Assembly (NCBI RefSeq): GCF_048323755.1
Contig: NZ_JBLWFS010000022.1
Location: 1 to 64,000 of the forward strand
Length of the DNA: 64,000 nt
Reading direction: 5' to 3'
Source: Alkalihalobacterium sp048323755
GTDB taxonomy: Bacteria > Bacillota > Bacilli > Bacillales > Bacillaceae_F
Shown: piece by piece, positions 27,227-36,259 of the stretch
Position numbering within the stretch: position 1 is the stretch's first letter
How the letters are laid out: each line of letters begins with the position of its first letter
Position numbers and translations under genes: made by a program
Notes under the pieces: generated by a model
Database searches by the model: none
The model's input: only the letters and a program-made list of their open reading frames with translations
Told to the model about the DNA's origin: nothing

Positions 27227-27355
27227 AACTTTTTCGTTTAGCTGTTCAAATCTTATTTCATATCTATTCACTTTTTTGAAAATAAGATAAGTATAGTATG
27301 AAGATCGTGAGAAATAATAAGACTAAATAACTAGAGTGGATTGGAGTTTTGTTTT

Positions 27356-28354
27356 ATGGGTTCTCACGAAAATATAAAATTCACCTCATCAGAAATGGCA
27401 TCATTATGGAGTGCTTACATTAATCACACACATAGTATTTGTATGATAGAGTATTTTATAGCAAAAGCAGAAGACTCTGAGGTATTAAACGTTCTTAAGA
27501 ATACTTATCAAAACATAGAACAGTCAAAAGAGACGTGCAAACAGCTTTTACATTCTGAACAAATCCCAATTCCAACTGCTTTTAGTAGCCAAGATGTTGA
27601 TGTAAATGCACCAAGACTTTTTTCTGACTCTTTTTCTTTAATATACATAAAAAATTTATCAAGAGCGATGGTAGCCTCTTGTGGGTTAATGTTTACGATG
27701 TCCACTCGGAAAGATGTTAGAGATCATTTTGAGGACTGTTTATCCAAGGCAACTTCCGTATTTAATGAAGTCAGTGACTTGTTGTTAAAAAAAGGACTTT
27801 ATACAAGACCGCCATTTATTGAACCACCGAAAAAAGCGGATTTTATTGAAGATAAAGACTATTTAAATGGAATGAATTTATTAAATGACCAACGCTTTTT
27901 AAATGCAGTTGAAATTTCACATGTTTTCGCAAATATTGAAGCCAATGTAATTGGTAATGCAATAACAAAAGGTTTTGGACAAACGGCAGATAAAAAAGAA
28001 GTGAGAGAATTCATGGAAAATGCAAGTCAGCTTTCAGGAAAAATAGTCAATTCACTAACGCAATTCCTAACAGGAAGTCAATTACCAGCACCCATGCCAT
28101 CTGAAACTCAAGTTTTTAGTTCAACTCACCCTCCATTTTCGGATCGACTAATGATGTATGAGATCACTGTTTTATCAGGGGCGGGACTAGCTGATTATGC
28201 TACATCATTGTCTACAAGCATGAGAAATGATTTAAAGAAACACTACATGAACCTGATAAACGATACGATGAAGATAGCCAAAAAGGCTGAAAGTATAATG
28301 ATCGAAAATCATTGGCTTGAACAGCCGCCGCAACAAGACAGAATCATATTTTAA
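27356..28354 (+). CDS. DUF3231 family protein (two ferritin-like repeats)
   Basis: About 332 residues built from two similar all-helical halves. Each begins with a helix like FTSSEMASLWSAYINHTHSI or FSDRLMMYEITVLSGAGLAD and includes short repeats. This is the DUF3231 family, widespread in Bacillus and often present in several paralogues; function is unknown. Start at ATG 27356, because the TTGGAG at 27341 is more likely its ribosome binding site than a start. Single gene. Confidence 0.78.
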   Translation: MGSHENIKFTSSEMASLWSAYINHTHSICMIEYFIAKAEDSEVLNVLKNTYQNIEQSKETCKQLLHSEQIPIPTAFSSQDVDVNAPRLFSDSFSLIYIKNLSRAMVASCGLMFTMSTRKDVRDHFEDCLSKATSVFNEVSDLLLKKGLYTRPPFIEPPKKADFIEDKDYLNGMNLLNDQRFLNAVEISHVFANIEANVIGNAITKGFGQTADKKEVREFMENASQLSGKIVNSLTQFLTGSQLPAPMPSETQVFSSTHPPFSDRLMMYEITVLSGAGLADYATSLSTSMRNDLKKHYMNLINDTMKIAKKAESIMIENHWLEQPPQQDRIIF

Positions 28355-28531
28355 AAATAGTTAGAGTTGAAGTAATTTGTGGATTCCTCCACTTGATTAT
28401 TGATTTAACGGGTAGTGAAGCTATCTTAGTAATTAGATAGAGCATTAAGAAATGTTGAAGGTTGATGATGCAGGGTTCACGATAGCAGCAGATACGATTA
28501 ATATGTGGAATAAGGGCCGATAAACTTTTAT

Positions 28532-28712
28532 GGCACCGAGAGGCCCTTATTTCGTTCAAATCTAGTATTTCCGAAATGTTAGGGCACTGAGTGGACCTTA
28601 TTTGGCAAATTCCATGTATGAAAGACGGGTTTTTCCGAGAATAAGAGCTTCTGAGGTCCCTAAACTCATGAAAATACTGTTTTTTTCACAAATAAGGGCC
28701 TCTGGAGTCCGC
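28532..28712. repeat. Dispersed inverted-repeat element, copy C
   Basis: Forward half-sites are GCACCGAGAGGCCCTTATTT and GCACTGAGTGGACCTTATTT. Inverted half-sites are GAATAAGAGCTTCTGAGGTC and AAATAAGGGCCTCTGGAGTC. Order and about 50-base spacing match copy B. Confidence 0.78.
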
Positions 28713-28969
28713 TTTTATGTAGTGCACAGCTTCAATCTCGCTTCCAACTATACTAATCAAGAAGGAATCCAGTGTTTACTTGTTCAACAGCATAGGAGAC
28801 CGCTACAACCTCTACAACCTCTACAACCAGGTTTTCCCCCTGGATGCACACAGAAATGTCCGCCCCAATGTGTTCGGCAGGACGCCTCCACAACAGAAAT
28901 ATCATGATGTCCTCAACAGTATCACGCCCCACAACAACCAAACACTCAACTTCTAAACAATCTATCAAC
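28713..28969 (+). other. Possible remnant of a small Pro/Gln-rich gene
   Basis: One frame reads QQHRRPLQPLQPLQPGFPPG and then CTQKCPPQC before a stop. An overlapping frame continues VFGRTPPQQKYHDVLNSITP and HNNQTLNF before a stop at 28954. Together they look like a frameshifted spore-coat-like protein, but no start with a proper ribosome site was found and the family is not recognised. Confidence 0.2.
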
Positions 28970-29473
28970 CTAACTTTCATCCTCCTGATCACCATCTTCA
29001 TCCCAAATAGGTAATACAGACGAATATTTTATTTCTCTTAGCCCTAAGCTGGTTTGGATTTTCGTTATCCCCAGCTTATTTAATTTTCGAATAAACGTTT
29101 GCAAGTCTCTGCGGTCTTTATTGGCAACCTTTAATAGATAGTCATATTCTCCAGTTAAGCAATGACATTCTAACACCTCAGGCATTTGGCAAAAGGCTTC
29201 TTCTAAAAGATCCAATTTCTCAGCATGATGGATATTGGAACTAATAAAAACAAAGCATAGTAAATCAAAACCTAATTTCTCAGGATTTAAGATCGCCACT
29301 TGTCGACTGATATAGCCTTCCTGTTCTAACCGTTTAATTCTTGTGTGGACAGCTGGCGAAGACAAATTGACGCGTCTAGCGATTTCTGCATTGCTTACGT
29401 GTGCTTGTTTTTGCAGAATGTCTAAAATTTGAATGTCCACTTGATCGAGCACTTTACTAACGATCGATTCCAT
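28970..29473 (-). CDS. Lrp/AsnC-family transcriptional regulator
   Basis: About 167 residues. N-terminal helix-turn-helix: DQVDIQILDILQKQAHVSNA and EIARRVNLSSPAVHTRIKRL with EQEGYI. C-terminal RAM ligand domain: VLECHCLTGEYDYLLKVANK. Start at the ATG (29473) behind AAAGGAGG. It is divergent from an EamA-type exporter, a common pairing in which the Lrp protein senses an amino acid and controls its export. Confidence 0.87.
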   Translation of the reverse strand: MESIVSKVLDQVDIQILDILQKQAHVSNAEIARRVNLSSPAVHTRIKRLEQEGYISRQVAILNPEKLGFDLLCFVFISSNIHHAEKLDLLEEAFCQMPEVLECHCLTGEYDYLLKVANKDRRDLQTFIRKLNKLGITKIQTSLGLREIKYSSVLPIWDEDGDQEDES

Positions 29474-29672
29474 CAAAATTCCTCCTTTAAATTATTCCAA
29501 ATTTAGCCGTTTATCATATGTGAAAACAGAAGAAATTAAACCAAACTACCTATTAAACTTTAAAATTTTTTAATTAAATTCTATTATACAAAAGATTATT
29601 TTGAATATGAACTATAAATGTTACAGTTATTAATATGAAAAGGCGAAATGAGTACAGGTGGGGGAGTTTGAG

Positions 29673-30605
29673 GTGCGGTATTTCTATTTTGGGTTATTAC
29701 TTTTGACGAGTTTTTTATGGGCGGGAAATTTTATTGTAGGAAAGTGGCTTGTCGAGCATGCTTCCCCAATGACATTAACAACGCTACGGTGGCTTATCGC
29801 AGTTCTATGTTTATTTCCGATTGTATGGGGTGTGGAGAAGAAGATTTTACCTTCACGAAAGGCTGTGCTCCCATTACTATTAATGGGACTGACTGGAGTT
29901 GTGTTATTTAATGTTTTACAGTTTATGGCACTAGAGCATACGTCAGCGACAAATGTAGGGTTAATCTCCACCTTAATTGCGCTATCGATTGCCTTTTTTT
30001 CTTTTGTTTTTCTGAAAGAGAAAATAACTTTTTTTCAAGTAGCCGCGATGTTCATTTCCTTATTTGGTGTATTGCTCGTATTAACGAATGGTAATATTGA
30101 ACAATTGTTTTCATTTCAATTTAATCTTGGGGATGCATTTATGATCGGAGCTGTTTGTATATGGGGAATTTATGTTGTCCTCAGTAAATGGGCGATGAAT
30201 TACACATCACCGATGATGGCTACATTGTACTCTGGAATTTTCGGCCTGCTGATTTTATTCCCGTTTAACGTCTCTAATTTTACGGTGACAAATATTAATG
30301 CAACGTTTGTATATTCGATTTTATATACTGGTGCCATTTCAACCGTTGTTTGCATCGTTTTATGGAATATTGGTGTGAAAAATTTAGGAGCATCAACAGC
30401 CGGACTTTTTCTTAATTTCAACCCCGTTTTTACAGTAATTCTAGCTTTTCTTTTACTTGGAGAAAGAATGACCTTTATCCAAATCATCGGCAGTGCCATT
30501 GTGATTACTGGTTGTTACTTATTTACATATTTTAAAGAGAAGGGTTATTCATCTAGAAAACTAGTTCAAAATCCGATACAAGGAAAAGTTGGACGGGTAA
30601 GTTAG
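29673..30605 (+). CDS. EamA/DMT-family transporter
   Basis: About 310 residues with ten predicted membrane helices in two EamA halves: FLWAGNFIVGKWLVEHASPM and WGIYVVLSKWAMNYTSPMMA mark the start of each repeat. The substrate is probably an amino acid or other metabolite. The GTG at 29673 is preferred, since GGGGGAG lies 6 bases upstream and overlaps the longer alternative at 29658. It is divergent from the Lrp-type gene, suggesting control by it. Confidence 0.82.
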   Translation: MRYFYFGLLLLTSFLWAGNFIVGKWLVEHASPMTLTTLRWLIAVLCLFPIVWGVEKKILPSRKAVLPLLLMGLTGVVLFNVLQFMALEHTSATNVGLISTLIALSIAFFSFVFLKEKITFFQVAAMFISLFGVLLVLTNGNIEQLFSFQFNLGDAFMIGAVCIWGIYVVLSKWAMNYTSPMMATLYSGIFGLLILFPFNVSNFTVTNINATFVYSILYTGAISTVVCIVLWNIGVKNLGASTAGLFLNFNPVFTVILAFLLLGERMTFIQIIGSAIVITGCYLFTYFKEKGYSSRKLVQNPIQGKVGRVS

Positions 30606-30755
30606 GTTCGTAAGGTTAACAATACCAAGTACAAGTCACCCTTTGTTCGATTTAGACCTTACCAACTACATAAACTGTGTTCACCTAAACCTAAACTTGG
30701 TATTCTTAAAGTACATCACACAGAAATTGGATGAGGATTGAATGGAGGAGTATAA

Positions 30756-31223
30756 GTGAAGTACAAAATGAAAAGAAAAGACCTAGCAACAAAAGAAGAG
30801 ATTTGGAATGCAGTTATTACTGTAATGGCAGAATATAATTTTCCGACTGAAAATGAAGTTGCAAATGATATATACATGGTCTACACTTACTATTCCGAAC
30901 TTGAAAGCGGTGGTCATGAAAGCTTACTTAATTGGTTTTCAGGGCATATTGAGGAAGTCGGAATTACGAATTACGTAAGGAACCTGACGAGTATCCTAGA
31001 TAAAATCGGTGCTCACGATTACGCCAAAATTGAAAAAGAATATGGCGAGAAATTATGGAGCTTATTTCAGGCGTTAGAAAATGATGAAGCAGCAGAAGGT
31101 GATTTTTATCAAGTAATCGAAAAAGCAGATCAAGCGTATCAAAACCTTAATGGACAATTAGAGAAGTTATTAGAACATTATTTTGTTAAAGTTTATGAGA
31201 ATATAATCGAAATAGTAGAATAG
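30756..31223 (+). CDS. Hypothetical protein, DUF4375/DMP19-like
   Basis: 155 residues, predicted all-helical and acidic. The segment YTYYSELESGGHESLLNWFS resembles the SGG-H/F motif of DUF4375 (DMP19-like) proteins, whose role is unknown. GTG start with GGAGG 8 bases upstream. Single gene followed by a hairpin. Confidence 0.55.
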   Translation: MKYKMKRKDLATKEEIWNAVITVMAEYNFPTENEVANDIYMVYTYYSELESGGHESLLNWFSGHIEEVGITNYVRNLTSILDKIGAHDYAKIEKEYGEKLWSLFQALENDEAAEGDFYQVIEKADQAYQNLNGQLEKLLEHYFVKVYENIIEIVE

Positions 31224-31312
31224 TTGTTATTTACGTAGCGTAACTTCATACAAAAACGGACAGCTTTTTAATTTAATTTAAAATAGAAGATAAGTAAAGT
31301 ATTTGATAATAA

Positions 31313-31354
31313 AAGGACCACACCTATTAGTCCTATCTAACAAGTGTGGTCCTT
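31313..31354. terminator. Bidirectional terminator
   Basis: AAGGACCACAC pairs with GTGTGGTCCTT. Minus-strand reading gives TTTTATTATC after the stem, fitting the small minus-strand gene at 31410; it also closes the plus-strand gene. Confidence 0.75.
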
Positions 31355-31409
31355 CATTTAATTTTCTTCAACTAACTCTCCCCGTTAATAAAATATTAGG
31401 TGAGAATAA

Positions 31410-31532
31410 CTATTCATTATTTTTATTTCTCTCTAATTCTTCTACTCTTTTCTGTAACTTTTTAACTTTTGAGTCAGCGTCAAAAGCAAATCCCATTGCT
31501 ATTAGTGCTACGATAAAAGCTATTGTTTGCAT
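31410..31532 (-). CDS. Small membrane/coiled-coil protein (40 residues)
   Basis: Reads MQTIAFIVALIAMGFAFDAD and continues SKVKKLQKRVEELERNKNNE: one N-terminal membrane helix followed by a short basic coiled coil. GAGGAGAAC precedes the ATG and a hairpin with T-tract follows on the same strand. The same layout (helix, then K/E heptads) is common in tiny Bacillus membrane proteins; function unknown. Confidence 0.6.
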   Translation of the reverse strand: MQTIAFIVALIAMGFAFDADSKVKKLQKRVEELERNKNNE

Positions 31533-31759
31533 TTATATCCGTTCTCCTCAATACTCATAATTTTTTCTTGTTAAATAAGTCTAAAGACTACGATTTTAAA
31601 CAATTTAAACTATTTTTCTCTACTTCACGTTAGTTGAAGAATATTACTACACATCTTAGTTTAACATAAAATTCCATTAATTCCTTTGAATAGTTTAGGT
31701 GGAATATGTAGTTGATTAGTAATTAAATTAACAAGGATTAAAGCATTAATGAGCAAACA

Positions 31760-31791
31760 AAATCAAAGGGAACCTACAATTCGAGGTTCCC
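31760..31791 (-). terminator. Terminator of the BCCT gene
   Basis: GGGAACCT pairs with AGGTTCCC; on the minus strand it is followed by TTTGATTTTGTTT. The 310 bases from 31533 to 31842 otherwise hold nothing recognised. Confidence 0.65.
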
Positions 31792-31842
31792 AAGACTTTA
31801 TTGCATTATAATTAACACCATTTATTGATAGTTTACCAAATA

Positions 31843-33393
31843 TTAACTAATTTTTTTAGTTCTCTGTTTATTCTCTTTAATAATATTTTGTTCTAACGCT
31901 AATGTACGCGCTACTTTCGGTGCTAACCAAATCATCGGTAATAGAATGAGTGAAACGGGAACTGCCGTTACAACGATAAAGGATTGCAATGCACCGATAC
32001 TACCTTCACCGATGGCTAAGAGGATTACGGCAACGGCCCCCATGACAACAGCCCAAAATACACGCAGGCTCCTTGATGGGTTATCACTTCCTGTAATAGC
32101 CATAGAAATCGTATACGACATCGAATCGGTAGTTGTTGCTACAAAGACGATCGTTACTAATAAGAACGCAGCTGCCATTAATGTCCCCAAAGGAAGTTGT
32201 TGCGTTATGGCGATCATCGCGGCAGGCATTCCTCCAGAAGTTAACGCATCTGAAACTGAACCAGGCTTAAGTAATTCATAGTAAATCCCTGAGCCGCCTA
32301 CAACTGTAAACCAGAAGTTAGTTACAATCGGTGCGATAATAGCTACTGCTAGAAATAACTCACGCAGTGTTCGACCACGAGAAATACGACTGATGAAGAT
32401 CGCCATCATTGGACCATATCCGATAAACCATCCCCAGAAGAAAACAGTCCAATAAGCTAACCAATCACTATCCCCACGATACAAACTAATCTCCAAGAAA
32501 CTATGCATATAAGTTCCCATCGTGCCAATGAAGGCATCAAAGATAAAAGCGCCGGGCCCAAGAAGGATTACGGTAACAATTAAAAGTAAAGTAAAAAGAA
32601 CATTAAAGCGGCTTAACAACTGGATTCCTTTATGGATTCCAGTAACAGCAGATATTGAAGCGATCGTAATTAATCCAATAATAATCAATAGTTGCGTTAC
32701 ATAAACATTTGGAATGCCAAACAGACTTTCTAAACCGTAGGCTGCTTGTAAGCCAAGAAATCCAATCGGTCCGATTGTTCCCGCAGCTACAGCAATAATG
32801 GCAAAAGAATCGACTAATGTTCCTAGAACACTTTTTTCCTTTATTTTTTCGCCAAAGATCGGATAAAGAAGAGTTCTAGGTTTTAACGGCATGCCTCGAT
32901 GATAATGTCCGTACATCATCACGACTGCACTTAATGTACCTAAGATTGCCCAAGCTAGAAATCCCCAATCCATAAAGGACTGAGACAAGGCAGGAATGAT
33001 TGCCTGTTCGGTTGCAGCTTCTACGCCATCAAACATAGGTGGAACCGTTAAGAAGTGATACATCGGTTCAGCAGCGGCCCAAAACACGCCACCACCGGCT
33101 AATAACGTACACATTATAATAGAAATCCATTTAAATGTACTCATTTCTGGCTTTTCTTTATTTCCTAATTGAATGTTCCCGTATTTGGAGACGGCCATTC
33201 CAATCGCGACAACAAACGTGGCAAGCATGAGAACTTGCCAAAACGCTCCAAAGTATTGAACAGACAAATTAAATGAACTGTTCACTAAATGACCTACAAG
33301 GTCTTCGTTAATGATCGATGTTAACACAAATAAAACGAGCAACCCGCCACTAATCAGTAATACGGGCCAGTCAAGATTACTATTTTGTTTCAC
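31843..33393 (-). CDS. BCCT-family transporter (betaine/choline/carnitine type)
   Basis: 516 residues and 12 membrane helices. Diagnostic segments are GGGVFWAAAEPMYHFLTVPP, QSFMDWGFLAWAILGTLSAV and WFIGYGPMMAIFISRISRGR. The WTVFFWGWFIGYGP aromatic box is the typical BCCT binding site. The family imports osmoprotectants with sodium or protons. The short N-terminus and lack of a long C-terminal sensor suggest an OpuD- or EctT-like porter, but the solute is not known. GTG start with AGGAGG ahead. Confidence 0.86.
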   Translation of the reverse strand: MKQNSNLDWPVLLISGGLLVLFVLTSIINEDLVGHLVNSSFNLSVQYFGAFWQVLMLATFVVAIGMAVSKYGNIQLGNKEKPEMSTFKWISIIMCTLLAGGGVFWAAAEPMYHFLTVPPMFDGVEAATEQAIIPALSQSFMDWGFLAWAILGTLSAVVMMYGHYHRGMPLKPRTLLYPIFGEKIKEKSVLGTLVDSFAIIAVAAGTIGPIGFLGLQAAYGLESLFGIPNVYVTQLLIIIGLITIASISAVTGIHKGIQLLSRFNVLFTLLLIVTVILLGPGAFIFDAFIGTMGTYMHSFLEISLYRGDSDWLAYWTVFFWGWFIGYGPMMAIFISRISRGRTLRELFLAVAIIAPIVTNFWFTVVGGSGIYYELLKPGSVSDALTSGGMPAAMIAITQQLPLGTLMAAAFLLVTIVFVATTTDSMSYTISMAITGSDNPSRSLRVFWAVVMGAVAVILLAIGEGSIGALQSFIVVTAVPVSLILLPMIWLAPKVARTLALEQNIIKENKQRTKKIS

Positions 33394-33742
33394 AAATATC
33401 CTCCTAAAATTTTCGTTATTGAAAATATGTTATTTGTCTTTGAAAAGACGTAAGCTGAAATCATACCATTCCTATTTGTGAGTTGCTATCCGCAAAATAA
33501 GCGATATCTAGGGAGTGTGCATCTTGTATATAGATATATAGTAAAAATGACAGGAAATAAGGAGAATTACTAGATAATGATCTAGAATAGTTCCGATTTT
33601 AATAAATTAAAAATTTGAAATAATGAGAGGTTAGTACTTGAAACATACACTTGAAGAGTAATACTATTCCTGCCAGCACAAGTAAAACATGAAAAGTAAA
33701 CAGCCGTTAGATTGAAATAGAATAGGAATTCATTCTAGTTTA

Positions 33743-33842
33743 TGATATAATAATAGATCTAAGTGTAAAAATTTCTCACCAGCTTTAAGGTGTTGTAAAA
33801 TAGTAAAGTCACCACATGACGGTTTTAAAGTGTGGTTTTTTC
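33743..33842 (+). other. Possible small RNA or leader ending in a terminator
   Basis: A TATAAT at about 33743 is followed by two hairpins, CACC-AGCTTTAA-GGTG and ACCACA...TGTGGT, the second ending in TTTTTT at 33837-33842. That would give a transcript of about 85 bases ending 125 bases before the sodium channel gene. The -35 is poor. It could be an independent RNA or an attenuator; no family was recognised in this 575-base gap. Confidence 0.35.
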
Positions 33843-33968
33843 ATATGTAAAATTTTTTTATTAAAGTTGCTATACTGCTTACTTTAGAAATCTAGCATGT
33901 AAATTTATGAAACTGATAAAATAAAAAAAAGATAGAAGCGAATGGGAAAGGATAAGTGGTGGAGAGAG

Positions 33969-34802
33969 ATGGAATTAAAAAACAACGAAGAACTAAATTC
34001 AAATCGTAGTTCCTTTAGAGAAACCATGAGACAACTCGTTGAGCATAAATATTTTCAACCGATCGTAATTGGTATTATCCTTTTAAACGGTCTTATCATT
34101 GTGACTGAGACTTATTTGACTGGAAACAGCGTATTACTAGCGTTAGATAAAATTATTGTTTGGGTGTTTGTGGTCGAATTGTTCATGAAAATGATGGGGC
34201 TCGGCTTCAAAGGCTATTTTCGAGATCGTTGGAATATCTTTGATTTTATAATCGTTATCGGAAGTCTAGTCTTCTATTCAACGCCTTTTGTCAGCGTTTT
34301 ACGTCTGATCCGAGTGTTACGTTTAATCCGGATGATCCCAGCGATTCCAGCCTTACGAAAAATCATTGACTCATTATTGAAGTCCGTCCCAGCGTTAACA
34401 GGGATCTTAGGCTTATCGATCCTGTTATTTTCTATTTATGCGATCATTGGGACAACCTTCTTTAGTGACGTTCTTCCGTATGAGTTTTTCGGAAGCTTCC
34501 ATACAGCGCTGTTCACGTTAATGCAAGTCGTAACGTTTGAGTCGTGGGCGAGTCAAGTTGCCCGACCGATCATTAATGAAGTGCCGTGGGCTTGGGTATA
34601 CTTTGTATCATTCATCATTATCGGAGCATTAGTCATCTTGAACCTTGTCGTCGCTGTAATCTTAAGCTATTTAGGCCAAGACGACGATGCAAAACGTGAG
34701 GAACAGATGACTCGATTATTTAAAGAAAATCAAGAGCTGAAGACTGATATTGAGGAAATTAAACAATTGCTTATTAATCAAAACAATAAAATCAATCAAT
34801 AG
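33969..34802 (+). CDS. Voltage-gated sodium channel, NaChBac/NavBp family
   Basis: 277 residues, one six-helix channel subunit that acts as a tetramer. S4 is LRLIRVLRLIRMIPAIPALR with four regularly spaced Arg (112, 115, 118, 121). The pore is FTLMQVVTFESWASQVARPI, with selectivity filter TFESWAS (189-195) where NaChBac has TLESWAS. The C-terminus is a coiled coil (TRLFKENQELKTDIEEIKQL). In alkaliphilic Bacillus such channels give Na+ re-entry for pH homeostasis and behaviour. Start at ATG 33969, behind GGTGGAGAG and aligning with the NaChBac start; an ATG at 33942 is less likely. Confidence 0.9.
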   Translation: MELKNNEELNSNRSSFRETMRQLVEHKYFQPIVIGIILLNGLIIVTETYLTGNSVLLALDKIIVWVFVVELFMKMMGLGFKGYFRDRWNIFDFIIVIGSLVFYSTPFVSVLRLIRVLRLIRMIPAIPALRKIIDSLLKSVPALTGILGLSILLFSIYAIIGTTFFSDVLPYEFFGSFHTALFTLMQVVTFESWASQVARPIINEVPWAWVYFVSFIIIGALVILNLVVAVILSYLGQDDDAKREEQMTRLFKENQELKTDIEEIKQLLINQNNKINQ

Positions 34803-34806
34803 ATAT

Positions 34807-34848
34807 AAAAAGCTAAAGTCAGCGGTTTGTGAGACTTTAGCTTTTTTT
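34807..34848 (+). terminator. Intrinsic terminator after the sodium channel
   Basis: AAAAGCTAAAGTC pairs with GACTTTAGCTTTT and ends in a T-run. Confidence 0.88.
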
Positions 34849-35035
34849 GTTTATCGATCGATGCATACGACTAATACTGTGATCAGCACCTTTATCTTGT
34901 AAGGTCGTACCGATATCCATTGTATACGCCATCACTTGCTGATCTCCTGTTAGTTCCTGTGGTTCTTCCTTAAGAATTTCCTCCTCGTCTATTTAAACCT
35001 CTTCGACTACAGCTGTTTTCTCTTCTGCACGTTTT
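34837..35035 (-). pseudogene. Possible decayed gene fragment
   Basis: On the minus strand one frame reads PTKRAEEKTAVVEEV, a TAA stop, then IDEEEILKEEPQELTGDQQV and MAYTMDIGTTLQDKGADHSI with SRMHRSINKKS, ending at a stop inside the channel-gene terminator. Upstream there is another stop, and a neighbouring frame gives ILLPDTDQQNVQ. The protein-like composition with interrupting stops suggests a pseudogene of unknown family. The rest of the gap to the cupin gene shows nothing else. Confidence 0.3.
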
Positions 35036-35326
35036 GTTGGTCTGTATCAGGTAAAAGAATTTTGATTAACGAAATAGGACTATAGACTTACACCTCGTGA
35101 TAATAGTCATAAAAAAAGTCATAATTTTACCAAAAAAACGGAATTCAATTCAATATTTAGATATAATATGTCACAAAAGTACTAATCGGTTTGCAAAACT
35201 CCAGGAATGCTAGATGTTATACCTCATAACGTCAAATCCATAATGTTAACGTGACTGGATTTCATTTGTTACGGTTGAATGCGTTCACTTAGCAAGCGTT
35301 ACAATAGATGAAAGGAAGTGTAAGCT

Positions 35327-35896
35327 TTGAGTACAATAGAACGAACCATTGTCCATGGGATTACAGGAGAGGAAATTACCTTTGTTGAATGCTGTCACGA
35401 AACGAATGATGAGTACTTATTTATTCGTGTCAAACTCCCGCCTGAGGGTGAAGGGCCACCTCTTCATTATCATTTAGCATTTGAAGAAATGTTTGAAGTA
35501 GAGGAAGGGGAATTAACAGTTACGGTTCGGGACAAAGAAATGAAATTAACGCCACGCGATCAAGTGACCATACCAGTAGGTGTTAACCATCGTTTTACTA
35601 ATTCTTCGAATGAACCGGTGACGTTTACTGTTAGGTTAACTCCTGGCCATCAATTTGAAGAATCGATGCGGATTGGTTATGGTTTAATTGAGGACGGAAA
35701 GGTCAACGAAAAAGGAATGCCTAAAAATATAATTCATACAGCCTTAATCTTAAAAATGCAAGATACGTATATTTGTGAAATCCCAAAACCTGTGCAATAT
35801 CTATTATTTAATAACTTAGCGAATTTAGGCAGGTGGCTTGGAGTAGAGAAGGCGTTAATGAAAAAATATCTACCAGAATACTTACAAGCCAAATAG
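35327..35896 (+). CDS. Cupin-domain protein
   Basis: 189 residues. The cupin_2 barrel (about 30-110) has PPLHYHLAFEEMFEVEEGEL (first metal motif: two His and Glu), VTIPVGVNHRFTNSS (second motif) and TVRLTPGHQFE. The C-terminal ~70 residues are mostly helical (ALILKMQDTYICEIPKPVQY) as in quercetinase-like sugar or aromatic cupins. The substrate is unknown. TTG start with AAAGGAAGTG ahead; TTGAAT (35275) and TACAAT (35300) may be its promoter. Confidence 0.8.
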   Translation: MSTIERTIVHGITGEEITFVECCHETNDEYLFIRVKLPPEGEGPPLHYHLAFEEMFEVEEGELTVTVRDKEMKLTPRDQVTIPVGVNHRFTNSSNEPVTFTVRLTPGHQFEESMRIGYGLIEDGKVNEKGMPKNIIHTALILKMQDTYICEIPKPVQYLLFNNLANLGRWLGVEKALMKKYLPEYLQAK

Positions 35897-36259
35897 TTTT
35901 TCTGATTATAACAATATGGTGCAGAGATGTGAATCACTGCATCTTTTTATATGGATAAGAACCTTAATGTTGTTGAGTCATACAGATCTAGGTCTCGTTT
36001 TGATTTTTTATGGTAAGGTATATATTGAACAACGGAAAAAGGAAGTATCTAGAAAAAAGTATGATTATACCTAATCGCATTATTCATCTATACCTTTGTT
36101 TTTGGATGATCTTAATACGAGTTACGGAACCGAATCAGACTTTCAAATTGATTAACAATTTTTTAAACTAGTGAAAACAGGCTTTTTTTACTAGTTTTTA
36201 TGTATAATATAAAAGTTAAGGAAATTACCAAATGTACTTTTTAGGATTGGATATTAATC
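35897..36259. other. Intergenic stretch with two hairpins
   Basis: GGTGCAG and CTGCATC followed by TTTTT (35919-35948) is a likely weak terminator of the cupin gene. AAACTAGT and ACTAGTTTTT (36165-36199) forms another hairpin just before TATAAT at 36203, which may be the -10 of the GGDEF gene. No gene seen. Confidence 0.45.

Noticed and set aside
28753..29001. 82-codon minus-strand frame
   Set aside because: Val/Glu-rich complement of the repeated CTACAACCT tract, with no ribosome site; it runs into the Lrp gene.
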